A stretch of DNA of 21,467 bases, taken from the NCBI RefSeq assembly GCF_030453725.1, contig NZ_JAKDJU010000038.1, positions 1 through 21,467 on the forward strand, in the 5' to 3' direction. This DNA is from Brevibacterium picturae (GTDB taxonomy: Bacteria; Actinomycetota; Actinomycetes; Actinomycetales; Brevibacteriaceae). The position numbers and the translations under genes were made by a program. The notes under the pieces were generated by a model. It was given only the letters and a program-made list of their open reading frames with translations, was not told where the DNA came from and did no database searches. Shown piece by piece: positions 5,413 through 13,040 of this stretch (the stretch's first letter is position 1; each line of letters begins with the position of its first letter).

Positions 5413-7095
5413 ATGAAGGACAACGCAGCCGCCAATCCGTTCGACGATGTTCCTGATCCGTTCGCGGACTCTGAAATTCTGAACGGAATGAGCGTCGATC
5501 CCAGTGACTATGGCTCGCAGACAGTCGTCGCGGATACTTCGGAACCCGATCCGTTCGGCCTCGGCTGCGGCGGAAACGCACCGGCGCAGATCTCTGAGGC
5601 CTCACCTGCCGAGTCGAGCAAGGGCGCTGGCGCCGGTGAGAGGGCTGACGGAGGGCAGAATGCAGACGCAGACGCCGGGACGGATGCGCAGACGGAGCTG
5701 CGCGGTCTCAGCTCCGAGGAGCTGGTTGCCGACATCCGACGCAATATCTCGTGCATAGCCTTCTGCCACGCCCGTGTCATTGCGCTCATCGACGAGGTCG
5801 AACGCCGGGGTCTGTGGGCCCAATGGGTGGGCGTGACGTCGCTGCCCCAGTGGGTCATGCACATCGCCGCTGTCAGCGCCCACACCGCACGGGAATACGT
5901 CCGAGTGATGATGGCGCTGCGCGAAATGCCGAAGGTGAAAGAGAGCCTGGGGGAGGGCTGCGTCAGCTTCTCCAAAGTGCGCGAGGTCACCAGGCTGGTG
6001 GGGCGGATCCCCGATGAGGAGGCATTGCGCTTGGCGGATGTCTCCACCGGAAACCAGATCGGGGTGGTGGCTCGCAACTACCTCCAGCTGTCCGCCGCGA
6101 ACGGGACCGGCGAGATTCCCCGCTTCCTTCCGAGTGACAGCGTGAGTATGCGCACCACCGAACCCGGACGGACCCGCATCACGATCGACCTGGACGAAGA
6201 TGAGGCCGCCGAATTCTCCTCGATGCTCGACGCCGCACGGTGCGTCCTCGAGCAGCAGGCCGTCACGGACGATGTCGGCAACGACGAGAGTGAGCCGGCG
6301 TATGAGCCGATCTCGCAGGTTAAATGCCTGATGGAGATCGTGCATGCGTTTCCGCAATCCGAGTCGTCTGGAACCGTTGACGTCGACCGGGCCCGCATGC
6401 TCGTACACGCATCTGCCGATGTGGTGACCCGATTCGGTGCCCGTGCCGAAGCAGGCGTCCCCGCGGGGACGCCTGCGGGACTGAAGGAGGACCTGACCTG
6501 TCGGGTTGACGGCTTCGGAGGCATCACCTCGGCGACGGCGGAACGACTGACCTGCGAAGCCCTGATCAGCGGGGCGATCAAGGACGCCGACGGAGACGTG
6601 CTCATGCTCGGCCGCTCGAGGAGGCTGGTGAGCAGGCGCCAGCGCCTGGCGCTGAGCGCACGGGACATGGGATGTCAGTTCCCCGGCTGTTGCGCCCGCA
6701 GGAGGTGCGATGCTCACCACATCCGCCTCTGGTCGCAGGGAGGTGCGACAGACCTGGACAACCTCGTCCTGCTCTGCCGTAGTCATCACACGGCGGTGCA
6801 CAAATATGAGTTGGATATCTCACGGACGTCAGCGTCCTTCGCCGGAGCCCTGGGCGGGCAGGCGGCATTCGCCTTCTTCCTGCCCGATGGTTCGCAGCTG
6901 CTTCCGCCGGAAGCGGGGAAGCGAGGGCGCCAAGTCTTCGACACGGCACGGCTGGTGGAAGTCGCCGAGAAGGCGGTGGCGGAGGCGGATCCGAGCACTC
7001 TCGGCGGAGGGTACGGCTTCAGCTTGGACTATTGCATTGCGTGGATGTTCGAGGCGGAATGGCGACACGCCCGGGCGAACAATGCGGCTGCGTAA
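5413..7095 (+). CDS. DUF222 / HNH endonuclease domain protein (13E12 repeat type)
   Basis: A 560-residue protein of a class multiplied in actinobacterial genomes. The acidic, low-complexity N-terminus is followed by a DUF222 region (about residues 95-400, with SVSFSKVREVTRLVGRIPDEEA-like helices). The C-terminal HNH zinc finger follows: C421-x4-C426, DAHH (433-436), the Asn of DLDNLVLLC (Asn450, Cys455) and HH...H (458-463). A DNA-cleaving or DNA-binding role is inferred; the family's cellular job is not established. Start ATG 5413 follows AAAGGTGAG (5400-5408); an upstream GTG at 5317 lacks such a site. Residues 347-355 (AGVPAGTPA) are encoded by a perfect 26-bp palindrome that contains the dispersed repeat core. 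The gene ends 39 bases before the SOS-regulated imuA' start. Confidence 0.88.
   Translation: MKDNAAANPFDDVPDPFADSEILNGMSVDPSDYGSQTVVADTSEPDPFGLGCGGNAPAQISEASPAESSKGAGAGERADGGQNADADAGTDAQTELRGLSSEELVADIRRNISCIAFCHARVIALIDEVERRGLWAQWVGVTSLPQWVMHIAAVSAHTAREYVRVMMALREMPKVKESLGEGCVSFSKVREVTRLVGRIPDEEALRLADVSTGNQIGVVARNYLQLSAANGTGEIPRFLPSDSVSMRTTEPGRTRITIDLDEDEAAEFSSMLDAARCVLEQQAVTDDVGNDESEPAYEPISQVKCLMEIVHAFPQSESSGTVDVDRARMLVHASADVVTRFGARAEAGVPAGTPAGLKEDLTCRVDGFGGITSATAERLTCEALISGAIKDADGDVLMLGRSRRLVSRRQRLALSARDMGCQFPGCCARRRCDAHHIRLWSQGGATDLDNLVLLCRSHHTAVHKYELDISRTSASFAGALGGQAAFAFFLPDGSQLLPPEAGKRGRQVFDTARLVEVAEKAVAEADPSTLGGGYGFSLDYCIAWMFEAEWRHARANNAAA
6451..6476. repeat. Palindromic repeat, copy 3, inside a coding sequence
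   Basis: A perfect 26-bp palindrome with the shared core CGTCCCCGCGGGGACG (6456-6471) and extra arms GCAGG/CCTGC. It is read in frame as A-G-V-P-A-G-T-P-A, a flexible linker in the DUF222 region. Confidence 0.9.
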
Positions 7096-7098
7096 ATC

Positions 7099-7137
7099 TT
7101 GCCTATTTAGAACACTAGTTCGATAATGGATGTCATG
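7099..7137 (+). promoter_or_regulatory. SOS promoter of the imuA'-imuB-dnaE2 operon with LexA box
   Basis: TTGCCT (7099-7104) and GATAAT (7122-7127) are spaced by 17 bases, making the best -35/-10 pair in the window. The spacer is filled by TAGAACACTAGTTCGA (7108-7123), which matches the actinobacterial LexA box (GAAC-N4-GTTC core at 7110-7121) with one half-site perfect. LexA bound here would block RNA polymerase until DNA damage. The -10 ends seven bases before ATG 7135, suggesting a leaderless message. Confidence 0.88.
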
Positions 7138-7815
7138 TCTGCAGTGCCACTCGTTGAACAGCTCAGCCGGGAGATGGGTATCTCCACGGCCACTGCTCTG
7201 TTCGATGGACTCGCTCCCCGGACCGTGGCCCCCGTGTTGGCACCGATGTTCCGCCGAGGCGGTCTGCCCCGAGGCGAGATCGTGACACTGACCGGGGGCC
7301 AGTCCTTAAGCTGTGCCCTCGCCGCAATCGCCGTCGCGACCCAGGAACAGAAATGGTGCGCCGGCATCGGCCTCGGCGAACCTGCCGTGTCATCCATCGC
7401 CGATCTGGGTGTTGACCTCGACCATTTCGTCAACCTCGTCACCCCGGCCGAAGACTGGCTGCGTGTGGCCTCCATCCTCATCGAATCCTTCGACGTCCTC
7501 GTCGTCGATCCAGGATTTCTGCCCAGTGCTGGCGAACGCGCCCGGCTGCTGGCGAAGGTGCGCGAACGCAAGATCAGCTTCATCAGTCTGACGCAGATGC
7601 CCGGGAGCACCGAGCAGATCAACATCACCGACACGCAGTGGTCGGGCACGGAACACGGCCACGGACGTCTCCGGTCCTGCCTCGTGCAGGCCAGCTCACA
7701 GACCGGGACCCACCGGTTCCTGCTGCCCGGACCAGACGGGACTCCAGCCGAGGCGCCAGCATCCACCTCGGCTGGGGGCAGATTCGAACGGCCGGTGATC
7801 CGCAGTGTCAGCTGA
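7135..7815 (+). CDS. imuA': ImuA-like mutasome accessory protein
   Basis: A 226-residue protein resembling the RecA/SulA-like ImuA' that precedes imuB and dnaE2 in actinobacteria. In these systems it helps the error-prone polymerase bypass DNA lesions. Visible traits are the lead-in VAPVLAPMFRRGGLPRGEIVTLTGGQSLSC, where a RecA-like Walker A would be but no GK[ST] is present, and a Walker-B-like ILIESFDVLVVDPGFLP. Thus ATP binding looks lost and a structural role is inferred. The N-terminus PLVEQLSREMGISTA is helical. ATG 7135 is preferred over ATG 7126 because of the -10 spacing. The 3' end overlaps imuB by 11 bases, so the two are translationally linked. The upstream LexA box makes it SOS-inducible. 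Confidence 0.8.
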   Translation: MSAVPLVEQLSREMGISTATALFDGLAPRTVAPVLAPMFRRGGLPRGEIVTLTGGQSLSCALAAIAVATQEQKWCAGIGLGEPAVSSIADLGVDLDHFVNLVTPAEDWLRVASILIESFDVLVVDPGFLPSAGERARLLAKVRERKISFISLTQMPGSTEQINITDTQWSGTEHGHGRLRSCLVQASSQTGTHRFLLPGPDGTPAEAPASTSAGGRFERPVIRSVS

Positions 7816-9514
7816 CCTTGCCGGCGGGAGCACCGATCACCGTCGCACGCTCGTCCTGACCGTTCCCGACTGGTCCGCAGTGGCGGCCGCGACCGAGCAC
7901 GACCTCACCCCTCGCACCCCGGTGGCGGTCCTCAGCGCAGGCAAAGTGGTTGCGGCCAATGCACCCGCCCGGGCAGCCGGAATCGCCCTGGGCAACAACA
8001 AACGCGCGGTCGGCTACCGCTGCCCCGAAGCCCAGGTGGTGGCCTGGGACGAGGATGTGGACAACAAGCACTTCTCTGCAGGTGTCGGAGCGCTCGAGGA
8101 ACTCGTGGCACGGTTCACTCTGCTGGCCCCCGGCACGCTCGCCATTCCCCTCGACTCGCTCAAGCATGGTTACGCCGATGAACCCAGTGCCGTCGAAGCC
8201 CTGATCTCTGCGCTGGTGTCGGCCACCGGGTGGGAGTTCTTCCCCGGCATTGCCGACACCGTGTTCGCGGCAGTGCTCGCCGCGGGACAGGCACGTCGGG
8301 TCGAACCGGGGGAGACCGGGCAATTCCTGGCCGCTCAGCCGATCAGCACCCTCGAATACGTCGGGGCCGGCGCGACCGAACTCATCGACACCTTCATCCA
8401 GCTGGGCCTGCGGGCCCTGGGCGATCTGGCCGCTCTCGACGCGCGGGATGTGAACTCACGATTCGGGGCACTGGGCAAGCACGCGCACGAGCTGGCCACA
8501 GGAGTCGAGCGGACGCCCCTGAATGATCACGTCCGGGAGGAGCGACTCAATGTCGAACTGGGTCTGGACACGCCGACCACCCGCAGCGACACTTTGGGAT
8601 TCCTGACCCGTCAGCTCGCCGCTGACCTGCTGACCAAGGTGCGCCGCCGAGGGCTCGTGTGTACCCAGATCACGATCGAACTCCTCGCCGTCTCCGGCCA
8701 GTCCTCGAATCGGACATGGCGGATCGAGGACATGAACGAGAACACCATCGCCGACCGTCTGCGGTGGCAGGCAGAGGGATGGCTGGCCGGAGCGGCTCGG
8801 CCCGGCCCACCTCACACCAGGAGCCGGTCATCGTCTGCCCGAGGCGGCAGTCAGGCGCCCGGTCCGCAACAGCCCGGTCCGCAACAGCCCGGTCCGCAAC
8901 AGCCCGGTCCGGAACAACCAGCCCCCGACCAGCCTGGTCCGGATCCGGAGGATTTCTCCGAGGAGGGCATCATCGCACTGGGGCTCGTGGCCGCAGAACT
9001 GACTACGCCCATCGGTGCGACGAAGAGCCTGTTCGACGAGAACACCGGGCAGGTCACCCACACGCTGGAGCGGCTGCAGGGGCTGTTCGGCCCTGATTCG
9101 GTTCTGGTCCCGGGCCTGCAGGGCGGATGGGATCCGGCCGAGACGAATCTGTGGACGCCGTGGCAGCAGGCAGCAGCACCTGTGCGCAGCCCTGGCGCCC
9201 CCTGGCCGGGGGCACTGCACGCACCCCGACCGACGACGGTCGAACGTCTGCCCATCGACGTGCTCGCCGTGGGAGGCCGATCGGTGGGAGCCAGGCCCGC
9301 AGGCCTGGAGTCCACGCCGTTCACGATCCGCTTTCCCACCGGAGCCACCGAGGAGATCGTCGACTATTCGGGTTCCTGGCCCGTCGAATCCGGCTGGTGG
9401 GATCCGGAGAGAGCCACCTACCGGACCCGTCTGCAGGTCGTCACCGAATCGGGACGGGCACTGCTGCTGAGCAAGGAGAACGGCCAGTGGTACCTCACCG
9501 GCCGGTACCGCTGA
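7805..9514 (+). CDS. imuB: ImuB, catalytically inactive Y-family polymerase homologue
   Basis: A 569-residue Y-family (DinB-like) protein serving as the scaffold between the beta clamp, ImuA' and DnaE2. The fold is recognisable: an N-terminal strand LVLTVPDWSAV where active polymerases have hhDxDxFF (here V-P-D-W, residues 20-23), IPLDSLK (114-120) where SIDE would be, ARAAGIALG, and a fingers/thumb region with GLRALGDLAALDARDVNSRFG. The missing acidic pair implies no nucleotide transfer, as in mycobacterial ImuB. The C-terminal half has a 15-bp repeat tract (352-381) and then GATKSLFDE (404-412), at the place where homologues carry the clamp-binding QLxLW motif. GTG 7805 lies inside the end of imuA'. 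The stop overlaps the dnaE2 start as TGATG. Confidence 0.88.
   Translation: MSADLAGGSTDHRRTLVLTVPDWSAVAAATEHDLTPRTPVAVLSAGKVVAANAPARAAGIALGNNKRAVGYRCPEAQVVAWDEDVDNKHFSAGVGALEELVARFTLLAPGTLAIPLDSLKHGYADEPSAVEALISALVSATGWEFFPGIADTVFAAVLAAGQARRVEPGETGQFLAAQPISTLEYVGAGATELIDTFIQLGLRALGDLAALDARDVNSRFGALGKHAHELATGVERTPLNDHVREERLNVELGLDTPTTRSDTLGFLTRQLAADLLTKVRRRGLVCTQITIELLAVSGQSSNRTWRIEDMNENTIADRLRWQAEGWLAGAARPGPPHTRSRSSSARGGSQAPGPQQPGPQQPGPQQPGPEQPAPDQPGPDPEDFSEEGIIALGLVAAELTTPIGATKSLFDENTGQVTHTLERLQGLFGPDSVLVPGLQGGWDPAETNLWTPWQQAAAPVRSPGAPWPGALHAPRPTTVERLPIDVLAVGGRSVGARPAGLESTPFTIRFPTGATEEIVDYSGSWPVESGWWDPERATYRTRLQVVTESGRALLLSKENGQWYLTGRYR
8858..8947. repeat. 15-bp tandem repeats encoding a Pro-Gly-Gln linker in imuB
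   Basis: CCCGGTCCGCAACAG occurs three times perfectly from 8858 to 8902. Three diverged units follow (8903-8947). They encode P-G-P-Q-Q repeated, then variants with E and D, a flexible linker between the polymerase-like body and the C-terminal tail. Confidence 0.9.
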
Positions 9515-12500
9515 TGGGCTTTTCGAATCCGCGCACTCCCTGGTCCGAGCTGGCCCAGCGACTGGAAGGCAAGCAGGCCAGCGGCAAACAGGTCACCGAC
9601 AAACACACAGTCGACAAGCACGCCGACGGATCCGACGCGCCCGCCTTCTCCCGACCCGACCGTCACCAGATGTCGGTGGGCCCCGGCGGCTCCGACGGCG
9701 TCGGCCGGTATTCAGGACTGGGCCAGGGTCCCGTCCTGCGCACCTCGACCGTCGAGTGGGCCGAGCTGCATGTGCACTCCCAGTTCAGTTTCCTCGATGG
9801 GGCCTCCGACCCCGAAGAGCTCGTGGCCGCAGGCGCCGCTGCGGGACTGACGTCCTTGGCGCTGACCGATCACAACGGTCTCTACGGTGCGGTCCGGTTC
9901 GCCCATGCCGCCGCCGAGGTGGGCCTGCCCACCGTCTTCGGAGCGGAGCTGTCCGTCGGGCTGGAGGAGAAGATCCCCGGCCAGACCGATCCCGACGCCA
10001 CCCACCTGCTCGTCCTCGCTCGCGGAGTCGAGGGCTACCACCGACTGTCGACGGCCATCACCGAGGCCAACCTGGCCGGGGAGAAGAACCGACCGGTGTT
10101 CGGCCTCGAAGAGCTGGCCGCGATGAGCGGGGACTGGACGATCCTCACCGGCTGCCGCAAAGGCCCCCTGCGCCGAGCCCTGAACGACCCCGACGGTGGG
10201 CTCGGAGCCCTGCGGAAACTCATCGATCTCTTCGGTGCTGAGCGAATCGCGGTCGAACTCAGCCGCGATGGGACTCCGGATGACGATGAACGACTGCGCC
10301 ACCTCGGCGAGCTGGCACAGCGCACCCATCTGCCGGTCGTAGCCAGCAACAGTGTGCACTTCGCCACCCGGGCACAATGGAAATCAGCACAGGTGAGAGC
10401 CTCGGTGAGGTCCCGCCTGTCCCTTGATGAGCTGGCCGGGTGGCTGCCGGCGACGGCGAATGCCCGGATTCACACAGGGGAGGAGATGGCCTCACGCTTC
10501 CCCCGCCAGGCTCTGGAGAACGCCGTGGCACTCGGCAAGGAATGCTCCTTCGTCCTGAACTCGGCCCGGCCAGACCTCCCGCGTGCCCCGATGCCCGATG
10601 ATCGTGGGGCCGAAGAGTATCTGCGTGAGCTCATCGAGGATCGCGGTGCCAAGCGCTACGGGTCTCGGGCTGAGAATCCGAAGGCGTGGGCGCAGCTCGA
10701 CCGAGAGATGAACATGATCGCGACGCTGGGTTTCTGCGGATATTTCCTCATCGTCTACGACATCACCGAATTCTGTCATCGGGTGGCCATCTTCTGCCAG
10801 GGAAGAGGCTCGGCGGCGAACTCCGCGGTCTGCTATGTCCTCGACATCACCGCCGTCGACGCGGTCAAGCACGAACTCCTCTTCGACCGTTTCCTCTCAC
10901 CGGACCGCAAGGGCTACCCGGACATCGACATCGACATCGAATCGGGCCGCCGGGAAGAGGTCATCCAATACGTCTATGATCATTTCGGTCGTGAACGGGC
11001 CGCGCAGGTCGCCAACGTCATCACCTACCGGGCGAAGTCGGCGATCCGTGACGCGGCCTTCAGCCTGGGCTACGAACCGGGTCAGCAGGATGCATTCTCA
11101 AAAGCCAGCAACCGCTGGTCGACCCTGCCCGAGGCCTCCGACTCCCCGGTCCCGGCCCCGGTGCTCACGATCGCCGACGACCTCCTCGGCTCACCCCGTC
11201 ACCTGGGCATCCATTCCGGCGGCATGATCCTCGCTGACCGACCCATCGGTGAGGTCGTCCCGATCGAGAAGGCCACGATGGGCCATCGCACCGTCGTCCA
11301 ATGGGACAAGGACGACTGTGCCGCCATGGACCTGGTGAAGTTCGACCTGCTGGGGCTGGGCATGCTCACCGCACTCCACGAGATGGTCGACCTGGTCCAT
11401 CGGCACACGGGTGAGCTCATCGAACGCGCCCACATCGACGACGAGGACGAGGCCGTCTACGAGATGCTGCAGAAGGCCGATGCGGTAGGTGTCTTCCAAG
11501 TCGAATCGCGGGCTCAGCTGGCGACCCTGCCTCGTCTGCGTCCGGAGACGTTCTACGATCTTGCCGTCCAGGTCGCCCTGATCAGGCCCGGCCCCATCCA
11601 GGGCGGTTCCGTCCACCCCTATATCCGCAGGCGGCAGGGCCTCGACGAGGTCGAGTATCTCCATCCTCTGTTGCAGAAGTCCCTGGCCAAGACCTACGGG
11701 GTGCCGCTGTTCCAGGAGCAGCTCATGCAGATGGCCATCGACGTCGGCGGCTTCACCGGGGCCGATGCCGACCAGCTGCGGCAGGCGATGGGATCGCGAC
11801 GGTCGGAGAAGCGGATGGCCGAACTGGCGCAGAAGTTCCAGACCGGATCTGCGGCCAAAGGAGTGGACGCCGAGACCTCGGAATCCATCTTCTCCACGAT
11901 TGCGGCGTTCGCAAACTACGGGTTCCCCGAATCACATGCGATCAGCTTCGCGAACCTCGTCTACCAGTCTGCCTGGTTCAAATACCACCACCATGCGGCG
12001 TTCACCGTAGGCCTGCTCCGCAGCCAGCCGATGGGCTTCTACTCGCCGCAGTCGCTCGTCGCCGACGCCCGCCGGCACGGTGTGCCGATCCTGCCCGTGG
12101 ACCTGCGCCACTCGATGGCCGGCAGCGATCTGGAACACCTCGAGCCCGATGACGCCGGAACCTCGGGCGAGTTCGGGATCCGACTGGGGCTCGATTCGGT
12201 GACCCATGTCGGATCCTTCGCCGAGGTGATCGTGACCGAACGCGCGAAGGCACCGTTCACCTCGGTGACAGACCTGGCAGAGCGGACCGGAGTCGGGAAG
12301 CAGGCACTCGAAGGACTGGCGACCTCGGGGGCATTGGCCTGCTTCGATCTCGACCGCAGGCAGGCGCTGTGGCTGGCCGGTGGGGTCGCGGGAGCGCACC
12401 CGGGTGTGCTGCCGGGAACCGCCACGATCTCCTCGGCGCCGGCCCTGCCGACCATGGACGCCTTCGATACGACACTGGCCGAGCTCTTCTCCACAGGGAT

Positions 12501-12867
12501 CACGGTTGACGGCTACCCGACCGAGATCCTGCGCAAGTCACTGATCGAACGGGGCTATGCCTCGACAGCGGACGCAGCGGCGGCTGCGGACGGGACCCGG
12601 ATGACGGTGGCCGCCATCGTCACACACCGGCAGCGCCCGGCCACCGCCTCGGGGATCACATTCATCAACCTGGAGGACGAATTCGGGATGCTCAACGTCG
12701 TCGCCACGGCCGGACTGATGAAGCGGTTCCGGCCGATCGCAACCTCGCGCAACGCACTCGTGGTCACCGGACTGATCCAACGCGGGGGAGAGGTCGTGAG
12801 TCTCTACGCCCACAAACTCATTCCGCTCGAGGTGCAGCTGCCGACGAAGGCCCGCAACTTCCGCTGA
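9514..12867 (+). CDS. dnaE2: Error-prone DNA polymerase III alpha subunit DnaE2
   Basis: A 1117-residue C-family polymerase that copies past damaged bases and drives SOS mutagenesis with ImuA'/ImuB. After about 80 low-complexity residues comes the PHP domain: ELHVHSQFSFLDGAS (84-98) and LTDHNGLYG (Asp119-His120). The catalytic palm has PDIDIDIE (469-476, Asp470/472/474), and the third acid comes in MDLVKFDLLGLGML. Thumb and fingers include TYGVPLFQEQLMQMAI, DADQLRQAMGSRRSEKRM and YGFPESHAISFANLVYQSAWFKYHH. An OB fold lies near the end (about 1030-1110, MTVAAIVTHRQRP...GITFINLEDEFG). Compared with replicative DnaE1 it is shorter and ends KARNFR. ATG 9514 overlaps the imuB stop, so it is coupled. 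A longer upstream extension (to 9127) is unlikely because it would overlap most of the imuB tail. Confidence 0.96.
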   Translation: MGFSNPRTPWSELAQRLEGKQASGKQVTDKHTVDKHADGSDAPAFSRPDRHQMSVGPGGSDGVGRYSGLGQGPVLRTSTVEWAELHVHSQFSFLDGASDPEELVAAGAAAGLTSLALTDHNGLYGAVRFAHAAAEVGLPTVFGAELSVGLEEKIPGQTDPDATHLLVLARGVEGYHRLSTAITEANLAGEKNRPVFGLEELAAMSGDWTILTGCRKGPLRRALNDPDGGLGALRKLIDLFGAERIAVELSRDGTPDDDERLRHLGELAQRTHLPVVASNSVHFATRAQWKSAQVRASVRSRLSLDELAGWLPATANARIHTGEEMASRFPRQALENAVALGKECSFVLNSARPDLPRAPMPDDRGAEEYLRELIEDRGAKRYGSRAENPKAWAQLDREMNMIATLGFCGYFLIVYDITEFCHRVAIFCQGRGSAANSAVCYVLDITAVDAVKHELLFDRFLSPDRKGYPDIDIDIESGRREEVIQYVYDHFGRERAAQVANVITYRAKSAIRDAAFSLGYEPGQQDAFSKASNRWSTLPEASDSPVPAPVLTIADDLLGSPRHLGIHSGGMILADRPIGEVVPIEKATMGHRTVVQWDKDDCAAMDLVKFDLLGLGMLTALHEMVDLVHRHTGELIERAHIDDEDEAVYEMLQKADAVGVFQVESRAQLATLPRLRPETFYDLAVQVALIRPGPIQGGSVHPYIRRRQGLDEVEYLHPLLQKSLAKTYGVPLFQEQLMQMAIDVGGFTGADADQLRQAMGSRRSEKRMAELAQKFQTGSAAKGVDAETSESIFSTIAAFANYGFPESHAISFANLVYQSAWFKYHHHAAFTVGLLRSQPMGFYSPQSLVADARRHGVPILPVDLRHSMAGSDLEHLEPDDAGTSGEFGIRLGLDSVTHVGSFAEVIVTERAKAPFTSVTDLAERTGVGKQALEGLATSGALACFDLDRRQALWLAGGVAGAHPGVLPGTATISSAPALPTMDAFDTTLAELFSTGITVDGYPTEILRKSLIERGYASTADAAAAADGTRMTVAAIVTHRQRPATASGITFINLEDEFGMLNVVATAGLMKRFRPIATSRNALVVTGLIQRGGEVVSLYAHKLIPLEVQLPTKARNFR

Positions 12868-12936
12868 GCGGCGCGGATGACGAAGCTGAGCGGCGCGGTG
12901 TGACGAAACATGACGCCAGGTGACGCGAACATGACG
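12863..12936. repeat. Direct repeats after dnaE2, with phased TGACG units
   Basis: GCTGAGCGGCGCGG occurs at 12863-12876 (containing the dnaE2 stop) and again at 12885-12898. TGACG occurs at 12878, 12901, 12911, 12921 and 12932; the last four are spaced 10, 10 and 11 bases, one DNA turn each. The block lies about 100-140 bases before metY and may be a regulator-binding array or a slippage product. Confidence 0.7.
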
Positions 12937-13040
12937 AGATCGCATGCTTCCGTTCTGAGAGTCGAAGACAGTAGTGACATCACCTCCAAACACTCGCGCG
13001 AACCACCACGGGCGAATCAGCCGTACCCGAAGGAGACACC

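Noticed and set aside
5602..6801. 399-residue minus-strand frame opposite the DUF222 gene
   Set aside because: Composition is that of an antisense shadow; the HNH gene on the plus strand is certain.
8858..8947. Possible CRISPR-like repeat array
   Set aside because: Units are 15 bp, directly tandem without spacers, and in frame within imuB.
9127..9513. N-terminal extension of dnaE2
   Set aside because: It overlaps the imuB tail in another frame, is Arg/Gly-rich, and the TGATG junction at 9512-9516 gives a normal start.
12868..13040. SAM riboswitch upstream of metY
   Set aside because: I could not find the conserved core of SAM-I or SAM-IV in this gap; only repeats are visible. A covariance-model search would settle it.
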